Shown: piece after piece, positions 48,416 through 60,522 of the stretch
How positions within the stretch are numbered: the stretch's first letter is position 1
Layout: every line of letters begins with the position of its first letter
Origin: Populus alba
Taxonomy: Eukaryota > Streptophyta > Magnoliopsida > Malpighiales > Salicaceae
Direction of reading: 5' to 3'
Assembly (NCBI RefSeq): GCF_005239225.2
Contig: NC_133291.1
Location: 14,345,654 to 14,409,653 of the forward strand
Length of the DNA stretch: 64,000 nt
The notes under the pieces: model-generated
What the model saw: the letters and a program-made list of their open reading frames with translations, nothing else
Told to the model about the DNA's origin: nothing
Database searches by the model: none
Translations under genes and position numbers: made by a program

Positions 48416-48743
48416 TCTTACGGGTACTAACAATTTCTCTACTAATGACTTGGATTATGATTTCCAAAACAATAAAATAACTACTGCCTCTGCAATTTTA
48501 ATATAATTTGCAAACAATATTGTCCTTTTAGTGCCCAACAATCTATCAACTTATTTGCATTTTGTTGTTGTTTATAATTTTATTTATATTATCAAAACTT
48601 TGATACTAGATCTGGCTGCAATTTTCTTTATTATTGCCTAGCAATTATTTTTTTTCATAAATGTTATTTTTGTTCTAGTGAAAAAACACACTTTCATTAA
48701 TAACCTAAAATCGCCTACAGCAAAGCGCCGACAGTCAATCTAG
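48416..48743 (+). repeat. Second copy of the Helitron 3' terminus
   Basis: Ends 'cctacagcaaagcgccgacagtcaatCTAG' before T, matching the CTRR-T rule for Helitron 3' ends. The hairpin is weaker than in the first copy. Confidence 0.5.
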
Positions 48744-48753
48744 TCTAATCTAA

Positions 48754-49618
48754 TGCCTTGTTTGTTTCCAGAAATTCATTTTCCTGAAAACCATTTTCCC
48801 CACTTTTCCATGTTTGGCAAATATAAGAAAAATTAGTCAAAGAAAACTGACTTCCAGTCAAAGAAAAAAAATACACTTTATGCCAGGAAAGTGTTTTCCT
48901 TTCCTTATTCTAAGGAAAACACTTTACTTTTCTTTGTTGACAAAATGTGTACTGTCATCAAGTGATTATAGGGATTGGAGGAATTGGTGGATAAGGCGAA
49001 GGGAATTGGTGGACAAGACATTTTTGTTTCCAAATTAAATTTAATTGGTTCTCAGTGACGGAAAATTAAAATTAAAATAGTTGTTAACCTAAATGTAATA
49101 TTTTATCCTCTACACAATACTTATTTAAAAAAAAAAAGGGACTAATAATCACTTGTCAAATGCATATTAAAAAATATTAAAAAAGGGACTAACAAACATA
49201 TTAAGCTTTTAAAATTGAAAAAAAAATATTAATAGGTTTTATTTATGAAAAAATTCACAAGGTAATATCTCTATAATATTATATGACATGTATAGTTATA
49301 TTTTATAAAATAAACTATGTATGAATATAGGATATAATAAATAAAAAATCATCATTATACTTTTTAGATTTCATTTTTTTATTGTAAGTGATTAAATATT
49401 TTTATATATATTAGATAAACTTGAAAAAAAATTTATTCATTAATAAATTATTTTCCAATTAATTTTCTATAACATAAACAAATACTAAAAAGTATTTTCC
49501 AGTTCGTTTTCCATAATACTGTCAGATATTAAAAAATATTTTCTAAGAATTTACTTTTTAAAAATTCATTTTTTTCAAAATTTATTTTTTTTAAAAAAAT
49601 AACTTTTTGCTAGAGCCA
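48754..49618. mobile_element. PIF/Harbinger-like non-autonomous element, copy A
   Basis: 865 bp flanked by TAA (48751-48753, 49619-49621). The left end TGCCTTGTTTGTTTCC and the inverse of the right end TGGCTCTAGC are imperfect inverted repeats. The interior 49260-49560 ('tctctataatattatatgacatgtatagttatattttataaaata...cattttttattgtaa...') is closely similar to 61530-61800 of copy B. No transposase is encoded. The GTTTG ends and the 3-bp TAA/TTA duplication point to the PIF/Harbinger (Tourist) group. Confidence 0.7.
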
Positions 49619-49621
49619 TAA

Positions 49622-50009
49622 ATGATGTTTAGAATCGATCCCGGGCCAGTTTTAATTTACCATTTTATTTTTCAACACTTGTCACTTTTAAGCTGATGTG
49701 CTAAGCCACGTGTAATTCAACTAAATATGTGTCTTTCTTTCACCTCACCAGTCATAGGAAAATTGATCAACATTCAATCGGAGGAGCTCCATTAAAAGAG
49801 TTAAAAAGAAGATGAAGAAGAAGGTTACATTAAACCAAAATCCATTGGATGAAACACAGGGAGACGACGGCAGAGATACGGCAGCATAATATTTGTTTTT
49901 TAACAATTTACAGCTACGGCAAGCCTGAGTGATAAATAAGGGTAGAAATAACACTTTTTTTTAAAAAAAAAAAAAAAAAAAAGCTTTTTTTGATCGATCG
50001 ATCGACGAG
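49622..50009 (+). promoter_or_regulatory. Promoter and 5' leader of the MO25 gene
   Basis: This is the only intergenic stretch before the MO25 start. It contains a G-box CACGTG at 49707-49712 (context GCCACGTGTAA, also an ABRE-like ACGTGT), about 300 nt upstream of the ATG. A long T/A block (about 49951-49990) and the repeat GATCGATCGATCGA precede the ATG. No confident TATA box was found. Confidence 0.45.
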
Positions 50010-53000
50010 ATGTCGTTTTCATTCTTCAAGGCGTTACGACCGAAGACACCACAAGAAGTGGTGAAAACAATCAAAGATAGCCTCATGGCTCTTGATACCA
50101 AAACCGTTGTTGAAGTTAAAGCCCTCGAAAAGGTATCCTCTCTCTCTATTTTTATTTATTTATTTTATGATTAATGGCTTGTTATTTGATGATCAATTGC
50201 AGCTTAATTATTCCTTGTTTTATTAGATTAAATACAGACTTAATTACTGTTTTGTTTATGTAATTATTTGTCAATTGTGAGAAATATATGTAAAAAAATA
50301 AAATGCTCTGTTGGTGGTGGTTAGGATGTATAGACGTAATTATTTGTTATGTGAAATGCAATTGGCGAAAACAATTTTTTAAAATTTAAAAATGCAATCT
50401 GGGAGGCGAAAATTAGTGTTTTTAGTGATTCTGGATGGACCATTGGGATTTAATTGATTGTTGATTGACATTTTGAAAGTTATAACAGGCATTGGAAGAA
50501 GTGGAGAAGAATTTTGTGACATTGAGATGTATGCTGTGTGGAGATGGGGAGGTTGAACCGAATATGGATCAAGTTTCGCAATTAGCACTTGAAGTTTGCA
50601 AAGAGGATGTTCCTGCTCTGATGATTCAAAAGTTACCAAATTTGGGATGGGAAGTAAGTGCTGCTGCTACCCCATTCCTATGGTTAGCTCATGCATTCTG
50701 TTTAGTCTTTTTTTTTTTTTGTTGCCGCAGAAGAGATTATAATTTCTTAGTTTATGTTGAAATGCAGGCGAGAAAGGATTTAGTCCATTGCTGGTCCATA
50801 TTGTTGAAGCAGAAGGTTGACTCCAGATATTGCTCTGTAGAATACATAGAGAACCATTTTGAATTTCTTGACTTTCTTGTTGTGTGGTAAGCATAAGCAT
50901 AGAATACTTGTTGTTATGCTCTGATTTAAAAATCATACTTTTGTGTCTTGTGGGCCTTTTGGGATATAGGTCTTAGATTCTTCTGATTATCATTTTTTTT
51001 TTTGTATGGTTATTTAGGGGGTGTTTGGGAGTGTGGTAGCAGTTGTTTTTCAAATTGTATTTTGCTCGAAATGCATCAAAATAATATATATATTAAAAAT
51101 CATTTTTGACATCAACACATCAAAACAATCCAAAAATATAAAAAAATATAATTTTAAGCAAAAAAAAAATCAAATATTTGGGAAATGTCGTTTCAAACGT
51201 GTCCTTAATCTTTATATAGTCTTCCTGAGTACTGCCATGTGAATGCATTTTCTGCCCAGGAAGGAAACAGGGTTCTTTCATCTAAAAGAGTTGGATTTTG
51301 TGTCTATTACCAAATTGTAATTCAGAATGATAATGTTGCAGGAAAATAAAATGAAATAAGAGAATAACTGATGTCAAAGATCCTTATAAATATTTTTCAT
51401 AAGGGTATCATAAGAAAATAGTACCCTAGTCAACGAAGTGAAAAAAATTGTTTTTGCCCGAGAACCGTAAAATGTGTCTTGCTTTTGTGCCCAAAGTTAT
51501 TTGTTTGAAGATTATTTTCTCTGTTAGAAGGTTTAAATCATACTTGCTATTGTGTGATGGTTGGAATAAGGGATTTGAGTTTTTGGAAGTTGTAGAAACT
51601 ATTAGAGACACACTAGTAGGGTTTCTTGGAATGACACCTAGAGGATAGAAAACTTAAGGTTCATACCTAGGGTTCTTTGGAGTCACAGCTAACAGTAACT
51701 TGAGTCACACAATCAAAAGCAAATTGCTGGAAATTTTATTCGTAAACTGATTTTCTCTCTGTATTGAACAATTACATAACCTAATAAAGTAGTTGTCCTA
51801 TTTAAAGGAGGAAAAACCTAATAAACCTAATTAATCTTTAGGACTAATAAAAATACCCCATTAAAAAATTAAACCTAGACAAATTTTCCAGATTTTCCTG
51901 CAAATCTGGATATTACTGCTGCAAAAATACATTAATTTTTCTTATATTGTTGTACGTGCTACTTTTTCATATGGAGTCTCTGTGAATAAGAAATTTCATT
52001 AAGGTGATACTGTATGAGATTTAATGTTTTACTCTCTGAACAGCTATGATAACAAGGAAATTGCCTTGAACTGTGGACTTATGCTAAGGGAATGCATAAA
52101 ATTTCCGACACTTGCAAAGTAAGACATTCAAGCTCTTTTTTAATTTCTTTTGTGGCCACTGTGTTATAGCTAAAAGCTAAAACTCTTAAATTTTTTAATT
52201 TGATGGTATCAGTGGAAGGAGCTCTATTGTTATCCTTGCATAATTGATCAGTGCACAAAAGTAGTAGTTTTGAAATATGGAAATAGTGACTCTTATGTGC
52301 TTCTTATTTGGCCTATATGCAAGCTTCATCTTCATAAAACTTTCTTGTACTTTGGCATCCTCATGTGTTTGTATTTATGATCATAAGTCATCATTACCAT
52401 TATTGTGATGACCTTTGACTCCATTGGATTACAATCACTCATCGGAGGCCTTCTTGAGGTGAGACTTCAAGTGGTCGGGGCTTTGAATCCATAGCTTTTA
52501 TGTCACCCATAAGTGTGAGACAGCAAGAGGTTTGAGTTCTCATTAACAGCTCAGAACGGTAACTGTTTCTCATGCACAGCTAGAAATTTTGACCTTCTTA
52601 GGGGAGAGGATTTTTAAAAGGTGTTTGAAAGCATGAGGAGTTGCATATCTTTTTGTTTTCCTGAATAAAAACACATGGAGATTTATGCCTGTGGAATTGT
52701 GAATTTTCAACGCATTATTTGGTAGAACTCCTTCCTGTATTTATTTTTTTCTGTATTCATTATTTGATGTTTACATTCCAAAATATTTTTTTATAGTTAA
52801 TGGTTCATGTGAGTGCTTCCCTGGAAAAGAGGAGAATAATAACTCTTTAAGTCTGAGTAGCTGCGACCAGGGGCTGGTTAGAATTTAGTTTTATTTGGTA
52901 TCTTGACATGGGCTTTGGGGTTTCCCCTTCTGTAAATTTTTGTGCATGTAGGGTTGCTCCTCTTCTTTTAGGTCCTTTTAATTTAGATCAGTTACCCATT

Positions 53001-56000
53001 GAAAAAATTTAAGCCTTTCTACAATCTCCATGCATGCCCTTTTATGTTTTTCCCGTTATTTTGGCTTCAAGCTGATTTCACAGGGATCTGTTTTGTCATT
53101 TCTATATTTTTGTAAAATACCTTTTGTGACATCATCTCCATCAATGGAAAGGACTGCTCATGCGTGACCAGGGTTTCTTTATGAATTTTTTTTTTTTTTT
53201 TTATGTGCTCATTGGTTGTTGCTTCTACATTGGTCCTTGGGATCTTTCACTGGTTATGGCAATTTGAACTGTGCTCACTGCTGCTAAAGTTATTTAATTC
53301 CAAAGTTTGAATGCTTTGATATGATTTATTCACTGACTAACTTATTTACTGTAGAGATTAATGGCCCCACTTCCACTGATTGTTAATGGAATTTGATAAT
53401 TGTTAGCCTATTGCTTTTCTGATGTTTGAAATTTCAGTCTGTTTCAATTCTAACAATTACTCAAAGTTTAAAATGGCTGTTACAGTCAATGCTGCTTTTG
53501 ACATCTGCTTTTGATGATTTATTTCTTTATTAGGACAAGCAAGTTTCAAGTTTTCACACAGAATTTTTGTAGTGATGTTTCAGATACATATTAGAGTCTG
53601 CAAGCTTTGAGTTATTCTTCAAATTTGTGGAATCGCCTAACTTTGATGTGGCTTCCGATGCTTTCTCTACTTTCAAGGTCAGAGTTATAAGTTTGGAAGT
53701 TCTTGTGTTTCGTTTTCCTTTTATCTGTTCAAATTTTTGCTTCCAGTTATTCCTACTTCTTATACGTATTGGTATGCTTGTCAGGATTTACTGACAAAAC
53801 ATTGCACTGTGGTTGCTGAGTATCTTACTGCACATTATGATGAGGTACACTTGCTTGTCAATTTTATGATTCTAGATAGATATAGGGAGACCAATCTTGG
53901 TTGAAATGTTACTTAAAATTTGTTGATCTACATATGTTAGTTAAAGAATACCCAGAATGTACTTTGAACAAGAACCTTTTTTGTGATGATTAATGAATTA
54001 CACGACAATGTGCAAGTTGTGGAAACCATGTAAACTCATTGGATTTTGGACTCCTAATATTTTTCTAGACTGTTGAGCAAATCTACTACCATAATAGCTC
54101 CTTTTCACAATTATCTTTATCTTTTCTCTTGCTTGTGTAAGAAGTGTCTCTTAGCTAATCTTAAAGCACTACTGTCCCAGTTCTTTGATCTATATGAAAA
54201 ACTCTTGACGTCTTCTAATTATGTGACAAGAAGACAATCATTGAAGGTTAGTTTCCAATGTACTTTTTCAGATATCACTCTGCTGTTGCTTTGATCAATA
54301 AGTTAACTGTATTATGTTGATTTAGCTTCTCTCGGAATTCCTTTTGGAACCTCCAAGCTCTCATATAATGAAGCGCTACATTCTAGAAGTTCGGTACCTT
54401 AAAGTCATGATGACTTTGCTAAAGGTATCAAGTCGTTTCTTTTCCACTTTTTATTTCTTGTATCTCAATTTTGATGTTATTTTTTATTTTGTACGACTAG
54501 TTTGATAAACTGTGCAATCAAAAGAAACCGTAAGTTTTTAATTGGCAATGCTATCTTTATCAAACCAAAACTGACAAAGCAAGTAAGAAACCTCTGAATG
54601 ATAGAAAGGCCCTAAAAGATATGATATTACTGGCCTAGAAATCCTGGCAATAAGAGGCCACTTCGGTATCAAAGTCTTGAAGTTTTGATCACTGTTAGTT
54701 AGAGAACATAATTCATTTTATGTGACTGAGATATAACTCAAATATGAGTTTTTGGATCACTTTGTGTTTCACCATGCTTTTCTGTTCACTGGAAGTCTGG
54801 AACGCTTCTCTCATTGGAAATCATTACAATGATGCCAATCTAGCCCAGAGCCAACAAATGGTTTAACTGTGCCTATCCTTGGGGGCAAAGTTAAGAAGGG
54901 CTTGTCTCCGCACAGGATGATGGGTTGTGGATGCAGAGAGGTCTCTGTTTCTAAGAACTGGACCATTTTTTTAAATCTGGCTGCCTAGGTTATCAGATTT
55001 TCTTTTTCTTTTTTATCTTTTTTCTTTTTTTTTTAAGGGGGGTTGAGGGGGTCTGTTCAATCTTTGTATATAGGATACGCTTTGTAGCCATCAGAGGTCA
55101 GTGCTTTAATGTGCCTGTCTGATAAGTGGTAAGAGTAGTTCTTGATTTATCCACCCATGTCCTGTGCTATATTATAGATGGGCCTTCTGTGTTAGATCTA
55201 TTTCGATATACTGTTTTTATGGAAGTTTTTATTGTCGTTGACCTTCCTCTGCTTGATTTTTCTTTCATTTGGCTGGGCAGGACTCAAGCAAAAATATTCA
55301 GATCGCTGCTTTTGACATTTTCAAGGTTTTAGAATCTTCCTCACCCTCTCTTTTTCTTTAGTGCATGTATTTCTTTTCCTAGTTGTGCTCTAGGCTTGGT
55401 CATTTGCTAGGACATCGATTTCCCATGCCATCATGTCATATTATGATTCCTTGGCCTTCAAGGTGTTCCAATACCATTAGAACCAAGGAGATTGCTTATC
55501 TAGGATACGTACAACATTGGCTAATTTTTCTACCCCCATCCAAAGCATAAATCGGTCAAATTATAGATCAGACAATCAACTGCAATCGCTGTCTGATAAG
55601 CATCATCTCTTGCTGAAATGTCCCTTCATGTTAAGTTTTTTGGTGAAATTATATAGGTCATGTTTGATGGGCAAGTGAAAACTAAACACGGACTTTCCCT
55701 TTACCCTTCCCTCTCCCCTCTTTCTTTATCCTCCAAAAAGGGTTGCTGAAGTGTGTGTTTTTAAATTTTTTTCGGGGATTTGGTATTTTTCAGTGCATTT
55801 AAATTGTCTGAGCTGTTTTCTTGTGTTGTCTTTTTATCAGCACTACCCCAAAAAACATGCATCTAAGGTTATTTCATACTGGTCTTTCTGGTGTGTCCGT
55901 ATGTTATGATAAACACAAATAGTGATTTGCATACCACAGCCTTTTAGTGAAGATAAACTTTTAGTGGAACTTTCAGTGGTTGTTCAATGTCTTTTTGATA

Positions 56001-57013
56001 TGCAATCATCTATTTAATTTCCATGGGGAACAAAGACACCCTCTCGATTTAAGGTTTCACTACAGTAGCAGAGAGTCCTAGTTGATGCAAGAAACTTCGA
56101 CAAAGTGTTTGGATATCTATCTGAATGTCTTTTGCTTGCAATCTGCGTCCAAATTTCATGTTTGATCAAGATGATTGCCGCAGCTGTTCTTGTTTTTGTT
56201 GTGCCCCCTTTGCAAAGAAGCAGTGTCCTAGACGTTAAAGATGACAATTGAATTGATGAAAGGAAAAATGAAGTTGGTTGTTGAGTAGACATGAGTGATA
56301 AATAGAGGTTAACATGGCATTGACTGCTTCGTTTAGATGAAAATTTTGAATTGGCCTGGTTGAGTTGCAACTTATAAATACAGATATTTTCCATACCTTT
56401 TCCTTGATTGAAAGGTTATGATGCTGTCAAAATTGTGTGATTGTGGTTTGCACTTTACTCTCATCACGTAATCTGTTGGATTCTGCACCTCTTCGAATAG
56501 CCAGATTTTGTAACATTGGCTCTCATGCACCGTGGGCAGTGTCAATTGGTGACTTTTTGTAAAATGCTCGTCAAATAAGAGTCCTTTATTTTTCTATGAT
56601 AGTGAAATATTTTGCAGCATAAATGGTCATTTATGGTTCCAAGTGTTAAACGCTGTCCTTGTTCTCACGTCAGGTCTTTGTTGCTAATCCTAGCAAGCCA
56701 AGAGAAGTAAAAATGATTTTGGCGAAAAACCATGAAAAATTGTTGGAGTTGCTTCTTAACCTCTCAGCTGGAAAAGGTAATTATGCTTTCGAATTGCACC
56801 CGGGTGCTATGGGTACTAGATTCACATGTAGCTGAAGAAATTTCCTTTGAAATCATGTTTATAGAAACACTTCTCAATTTTGAGATTTCTTCAGTTGAGA
56901 TCGATGACATATTGTCCTCATCAGGAGCTGAGGATGAAGAGTTTGAAGATGAAAAGGAATTGATCATCAAGGAAATTGATAGACTATCTCGCCTGTCAAA
57001 TCATCATCCTTAG
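50010..57013 (+). CDS. MO25: MO25/CAB39-family scaffold protein (11 exons)
   Basis: Exons: 50010-50132, 50489-50653, 50768-50886, 52044-52118, 53584-53677, 53785-53844, 54181-54246, 54326-54424, 55281-55325, 56674-56776, 56925-57013. All have GT-AG borders; together they make 1038 nt, a 345-residue protein, the normal family length. It opens MSFSFFK and contains family segments 'RPKTPQEVV', 'ILLKQKVDSRYCSVEYIENH', 'NCGLMLRECIKFPTLAKYIL', 'FDVASDAFSTFKDLLTKH', 'VTRRQSLKLLSEFLLEP' and 'EVRYLKVMMTLLKD', ending DRLSRLSNHHP. MO25 is a helical-repeat cytoplasmic scaffold that binds and activates STE20/GCK-type kinases (STRAD-LKB1 in animals; Hym1 with NDR kinase networks in fungi) and acts in polarity and cytokinesis. 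The frame is fully open. Intron 3 contains a MITE. Confidence 0.96.
51017..51204. mobile_element. Tourist-like MITE in intron 3 of the MO25 gene
   Basis: 188 bp flanked by TTA at 51014-51016 and 51205-51207. Ends GGGGGTGTTTGGGAGTG and (inverse) GGACACGTTTGAAACG. It shares 'catttttgacatcaacacatcaaaacaatccaaaa' with the element at 8163-8378. It is the best preserved family member here. Confidence 0.75.
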
Positions 57014-58192
57014 ATCTTCATCCTAATTGCCAGCATTTCCGTTTCTACTAAGATCCTGTTTCAGGTTCATACTAATCCCGTGATGATTGATTGATTCCTA
57101 CAACTGATAGTTGCGCAAAATCATGGTGTCAAGGCACGGTTGGAAACATATATCATTGAGAATTGCATGCCTTTGTAATATTTGTTGGTCGGAAGTCTTA
57201 CTGACGTACATCCTGCCGGTTTGTGTTAGAAGTGTCTAGAGTATTGGTTTTGAGTGATCAAAGGCACTGCATTATAAAGAAACTCCCTACCCCTGTTGCT
57301 TTGTGCATAGTGTTTCAAGGTTAAGGCTTGTTTTAACATTGAGCAAAAGATTCAAGTTTGCTTTACTTTTCTGATTCAACCATTGGTGTCTGTAGCGGAT
57401 GTAGTATTTCCTACAGCTTCAAGTTAGAGTTATGTCAACTTAGCAGAATTCAAAGCACTGGAGATGATATTCTTGATATATCCAATAATATGTGAAAGCA
57501 AAGTGCATTATATATTTGCTATTCTCGTCTGGTTCTTGGTTTCTGATATTTGGCCTCCCAGTGCCAATCAAGGCATGTGTATATGAAATGCATGATTAAT
57601 TTTTTGCTCGTCGTTTCATATAAAGGGATTGCAAATATAATTAGATTAACAAAGTTACAATGTCCAGCAAAACTAAATCATTGAAGGGGCTAGTGCAATT
57701 GAAATGGATGAGCTTCAAGAACAACAACATAATGAACTCTCACAACAGGTTTACAGAACTTTAGCAGCATCATATACTCAAGAGGCAAGGTCAGTTCTTG
57801 CTAGACATTCTGACTTCTTATTTGAAAGTTATTTCAGTTTGAAGAGTGTAACAAGCCATGCATATATAGATACCGACTCTTTTACCAATCCAGCATATAT
57901 ATGAAGCTCAGCAACCATTTTAAACCCTACGGTATACTCTAGGAGATAGGATCCAAATTTAAACATGGCAGCACAAGACAGCAAAGTTTGTGTGTTTTCT
58001 GCCACGAAATAAATATCACCTCTGCATGCAAGCAGTTCCACTAACATCAATTTGCACCTACATTTATGAAATCTGATAAAACTGTGATGACATCCAATTA
58101 CTTGAGCCTCCCAAAGGAAGATGCAAAGACAATATCTACAAATTGCAGTATAATGGAAAAATAAATGATAATTACCACATAGAGATGAATAA
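57014..58192. other. Convergent intergenic region (3' UTRs of MO25 and BSD genes)
   Basis: The first part is the 3' UTR of the MO25 gene and the last part that of the BSD gene; the two transcripts converge. A 66-codon open frame at 57704-57904 (MDELQEQQ...) has no recognised similarity and no sign of being a gene. Confidence 0.6.
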
Positions 58193-59436
58193 TTACTTTA
58201 CAGGCAAATCAACTTCGTCTTCATCTTCAACATCCCATCTCAAGTCCTCTTCTTCTGCACTTCCAAACCGATTATTCAATTCCACTCTACTTGTACCAGC
58301 ACTTGCTGTGTTCTCAGCAGCTTCCACCTTGCTCTCATCATTACTCCCAATATATTCAATCTCATCCCAGCCAAGATCTTCCTCCTGCAACGACTGGCTT
58401 GAAACGATGGACACATCACTGTCTTTACACGATCCACCATTACCCCCCTTCTCCTCCAACGTATCCATGCTTTTGTTAGGCGATCGGAGTAAGGGCAAAC
58501 CACCATCTTCCCTCTCCGCAATTTCCTTCTCAATTACAGTCTCCTTATTTGATTCACCTTTCGACAAAAACCCATTACCCTCCTCCTCATGATCATCATC
58601 ATCATCAAAATCCCAGCTTAAATCCTCCTCTTCATCACCGGAGATCGCTCTTTTAACAAGCAAAGCCCTTGCTTCCTCTGCTTGTTTTAACTTAAACAGT
58701 CTATAAAAATACCGGCTCCAAAAACTTTGATCATCAACCTTACTAGGCACAACCTTGTAATAAATTTGATTAACAACCTCATTTTCGCTGATTAATCTCT
58801 TAATCTCTTCATTTTTATCTTCAAACACAAAACCCTCCGACTCCCATTTCTCATAATCCTCCTTATCCCCCGGTTCAGAACAATAAGTATCCAAATCACA
58901 TTGCAACGCACGCACTTGAGCATCGAAACGACTGTACTTCACGCCCGAATGGTGTCGTTTAGTCGAACTACTTGCATCACTATCATCATTCAAATCACGA
59001 TGATGATCATCGGCTGAGAAAACGGATTCCTTACCGTGAGAGATGATCTGGGCCGTTGAATTCCAAACGGTGGATCCGATTTCATCAATGACTTGGCCGA
59101 CGGACTCGAGGGAGTGTTGAGCGACGGCGGCGCCGGATTCAAAAGAAGCTGGGAGGTCGTGGACAGCGCGTGAAGCGACGTGGCGTATGACGGCGGTTTC
59201 TTTGTTAAAACCGGATCGTAATTCTTGGAGGTCTTTTTTATATGTTTGGATGATGGATTCTGATTTGGTTGATATGGTTTTGATTAACGAGTCAAAGGAC
59301 CACGCGAGGTTTAAGGTTGAAGGTTCCGGTTCCGGTTCCGGTTCCGGTTCCTGTTCCGGTCCGGGTCAGGGTTGTCGGAGCTTGGATTGTTGGGTGGTGC
59401 GGCATCTTCATCGAAGACGGATTTGAAGAAATTCAT
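58193..59436 (-). CDS. BSD-domain protein, single exon, one apparent 1-nt frameshift
   Basis: Starts ATG at 59436 (MNFFKSVFDEDAAPP...) and ends TAA at 58193-58195. It would be about 414 residues if one base missing near 59359 is allowed for. That base lies just before a (GGTTCC)n hexanucleotide tract that encodes Glu-Pro repeats. The part after it is open to the end. A BSD domain lies at about residues 196-254, with its signature Phe-Trp ('SFWSRYFYRLFKLKQAEE'). The C-terminal third is acidic and Ser-rich and has three EEDLxWD motifs (EEDLSWD, EEDLGWD, EEDLRWD). BSD domains occur in TFIIH p62-type factors, synapse-associated proteins and plant DOS2-like proteins; the role of this type is unknown. 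Convergent with MO25. Confidence 0.9.
59324..59350. repeat. (GGTTCC)n hexanucleotide repeat in the BSD coding region
   Basis: About four and a half units of GGTTCC on the plus strand, coding Glu-Pro repeats on the minus strand. The suspected missing base lies next to it. Confidence 0.85.
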
Positions 59437-59489
59437 GGGAATAATTTAGGGTTTTCTGTCAGAGCGTGAAGGGAATCGAGGAGAGTAAT

Positions 59490-59521
59490 CTCTCTGCTCT
59501 GCTCTGCTCTGCTCTGCTCTG
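59490..59521. repeat. (CTCTG)6 microsatellite in the BSD gene 5' leader
   Basis: Six CTCTG units about 55-85 nt upstream of the start codon (AGAGC on the transcript strand). A (TTAT)n run follows at 59522-59545. Confidence 0.9.
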
Positions 59522-59545
59522 TTATTTATTTATTTATTTATTATG

Positions 59546-60522
59546 TATATTTGTTTTTTTGGATAAATAAGAAGAAGGTTTTATTTATTTATTTATTTTT
59601 GAGATTGAGATGGAAGTTTCAAGTTTATAAGTTTGAAATGATTGTAACGGTCAACGGTTGTATACTGGATAGTTTTTTTTTAACAAAGTATAATTGAGTT
59701 CTTTTAATGAAATATATTTAAATCTAATTAAATATGATTGTGTAACTGATAATTTTTTTAATGAAACAAATTTGAATCTCTTTAATGAAATAGATTTGAG
59801 TCTCAACTGCCATAGCTTATACTATTCCATTGGCATGTGTTTTTTTTTTAAATGTAAAAATAAATATTAAAAGTATGAAGGATTTTTTTGACAATATTAT
59901 TAAATTTGCTCAAACAATTAAATTTTGAAACCTTTTCGAACGTACTCTTTACCTTGCGCAAGTTCTCAATGAAATTGTGGCGGAACTAATCTAATATGAA
60001 TGGGTTGATTTCATTGGTTTAAAAGCTACGTGGATGCCCGACAAAAGCATATCTTAACTTATAAAAACATTAAAATTAAAAAAGAATTGAGACGATGACA
60101 GATGACACATTAAATGATCTCAATTAGTTTTTTTTAATTATTATCAATGTTAATTAAAAGATTAAATTGCCTCTAAGATTACGATTAAGCCCCTGAAGTC
60201 AAGCTTTAAGAGAGAAATTTGAAGGGGGGAAAAACCCTTGGACCCAAGTTAAGTGTTGTTTTGCTTTCAAAGCTATTATAGTAATTTAACTTTGTAAAAA
60301 AGATGTATAAAGACAATAATAACCTCGATCAATTAAAGAATGGTTAATCCATAATAATTGAAGAAGGGCAAGTGTCAAACGTTTTGTAGGAAAAAAATGG
60401 TAAATTAATTGTTTCGATCCATAATAATTGATTCGAGCGAATCTTCTTAACCTGGGTTAATATTTTAAATTCGTAATTTGTGAAATTCCAAACCTGAATT
60501 CAATTAAGAAGTTCAACTCTTA
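59546..60522. other. Upstream region of the BSD gene
   Basis: AT-rich sequence presumably containing the BSD promoter, reading on the minus strand. A short diverged repeat occurs at 59690-59800 ('tctttaatgaaatagatttgaatct' twice). No exon is seen. Confidence 0.5.

Larger units (their letters stand above)
26640..48743 (+). mobile_element. Autonomous-type plant Helitron, nested and inactivated
   Basis: A rolling-circle DNA transposon encoding the two plant Helitron gene products in order: a Rep/Pif1-helicase (26640-42840) and an RPA1-like protein (43097-46626). The 3' terminus is placed at CTAG (48740-48743) followed by T, preceded by the conserved 'acagcaaagcgc' motif. The 5' terminus (expected A|TC) lies upstream and could not be fixed, so the true start may be well before 26640. 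The body is interrupted by an LTR-like insert (about 27213-29698) and an Athila retrotransposon (31075-39962). Helitrons nick one strand, replicate by strand displacement and insert between A and T without target duplication. Confidence 0.8.

Noticed and set aside
57704..57904. 66-codon frame MDELQEQQ... between the two host genes
   Set aside because: Short, in the convergent 3' region of two genes, with no similarity I recognise and no splice or promoter context.
59187..59426. 79-codon plus-strand frame with a Gly-Ser repeat
   Set aside because: It is the antisense reading of the Glu-Pro repeat in the minus-strand BSD gene.
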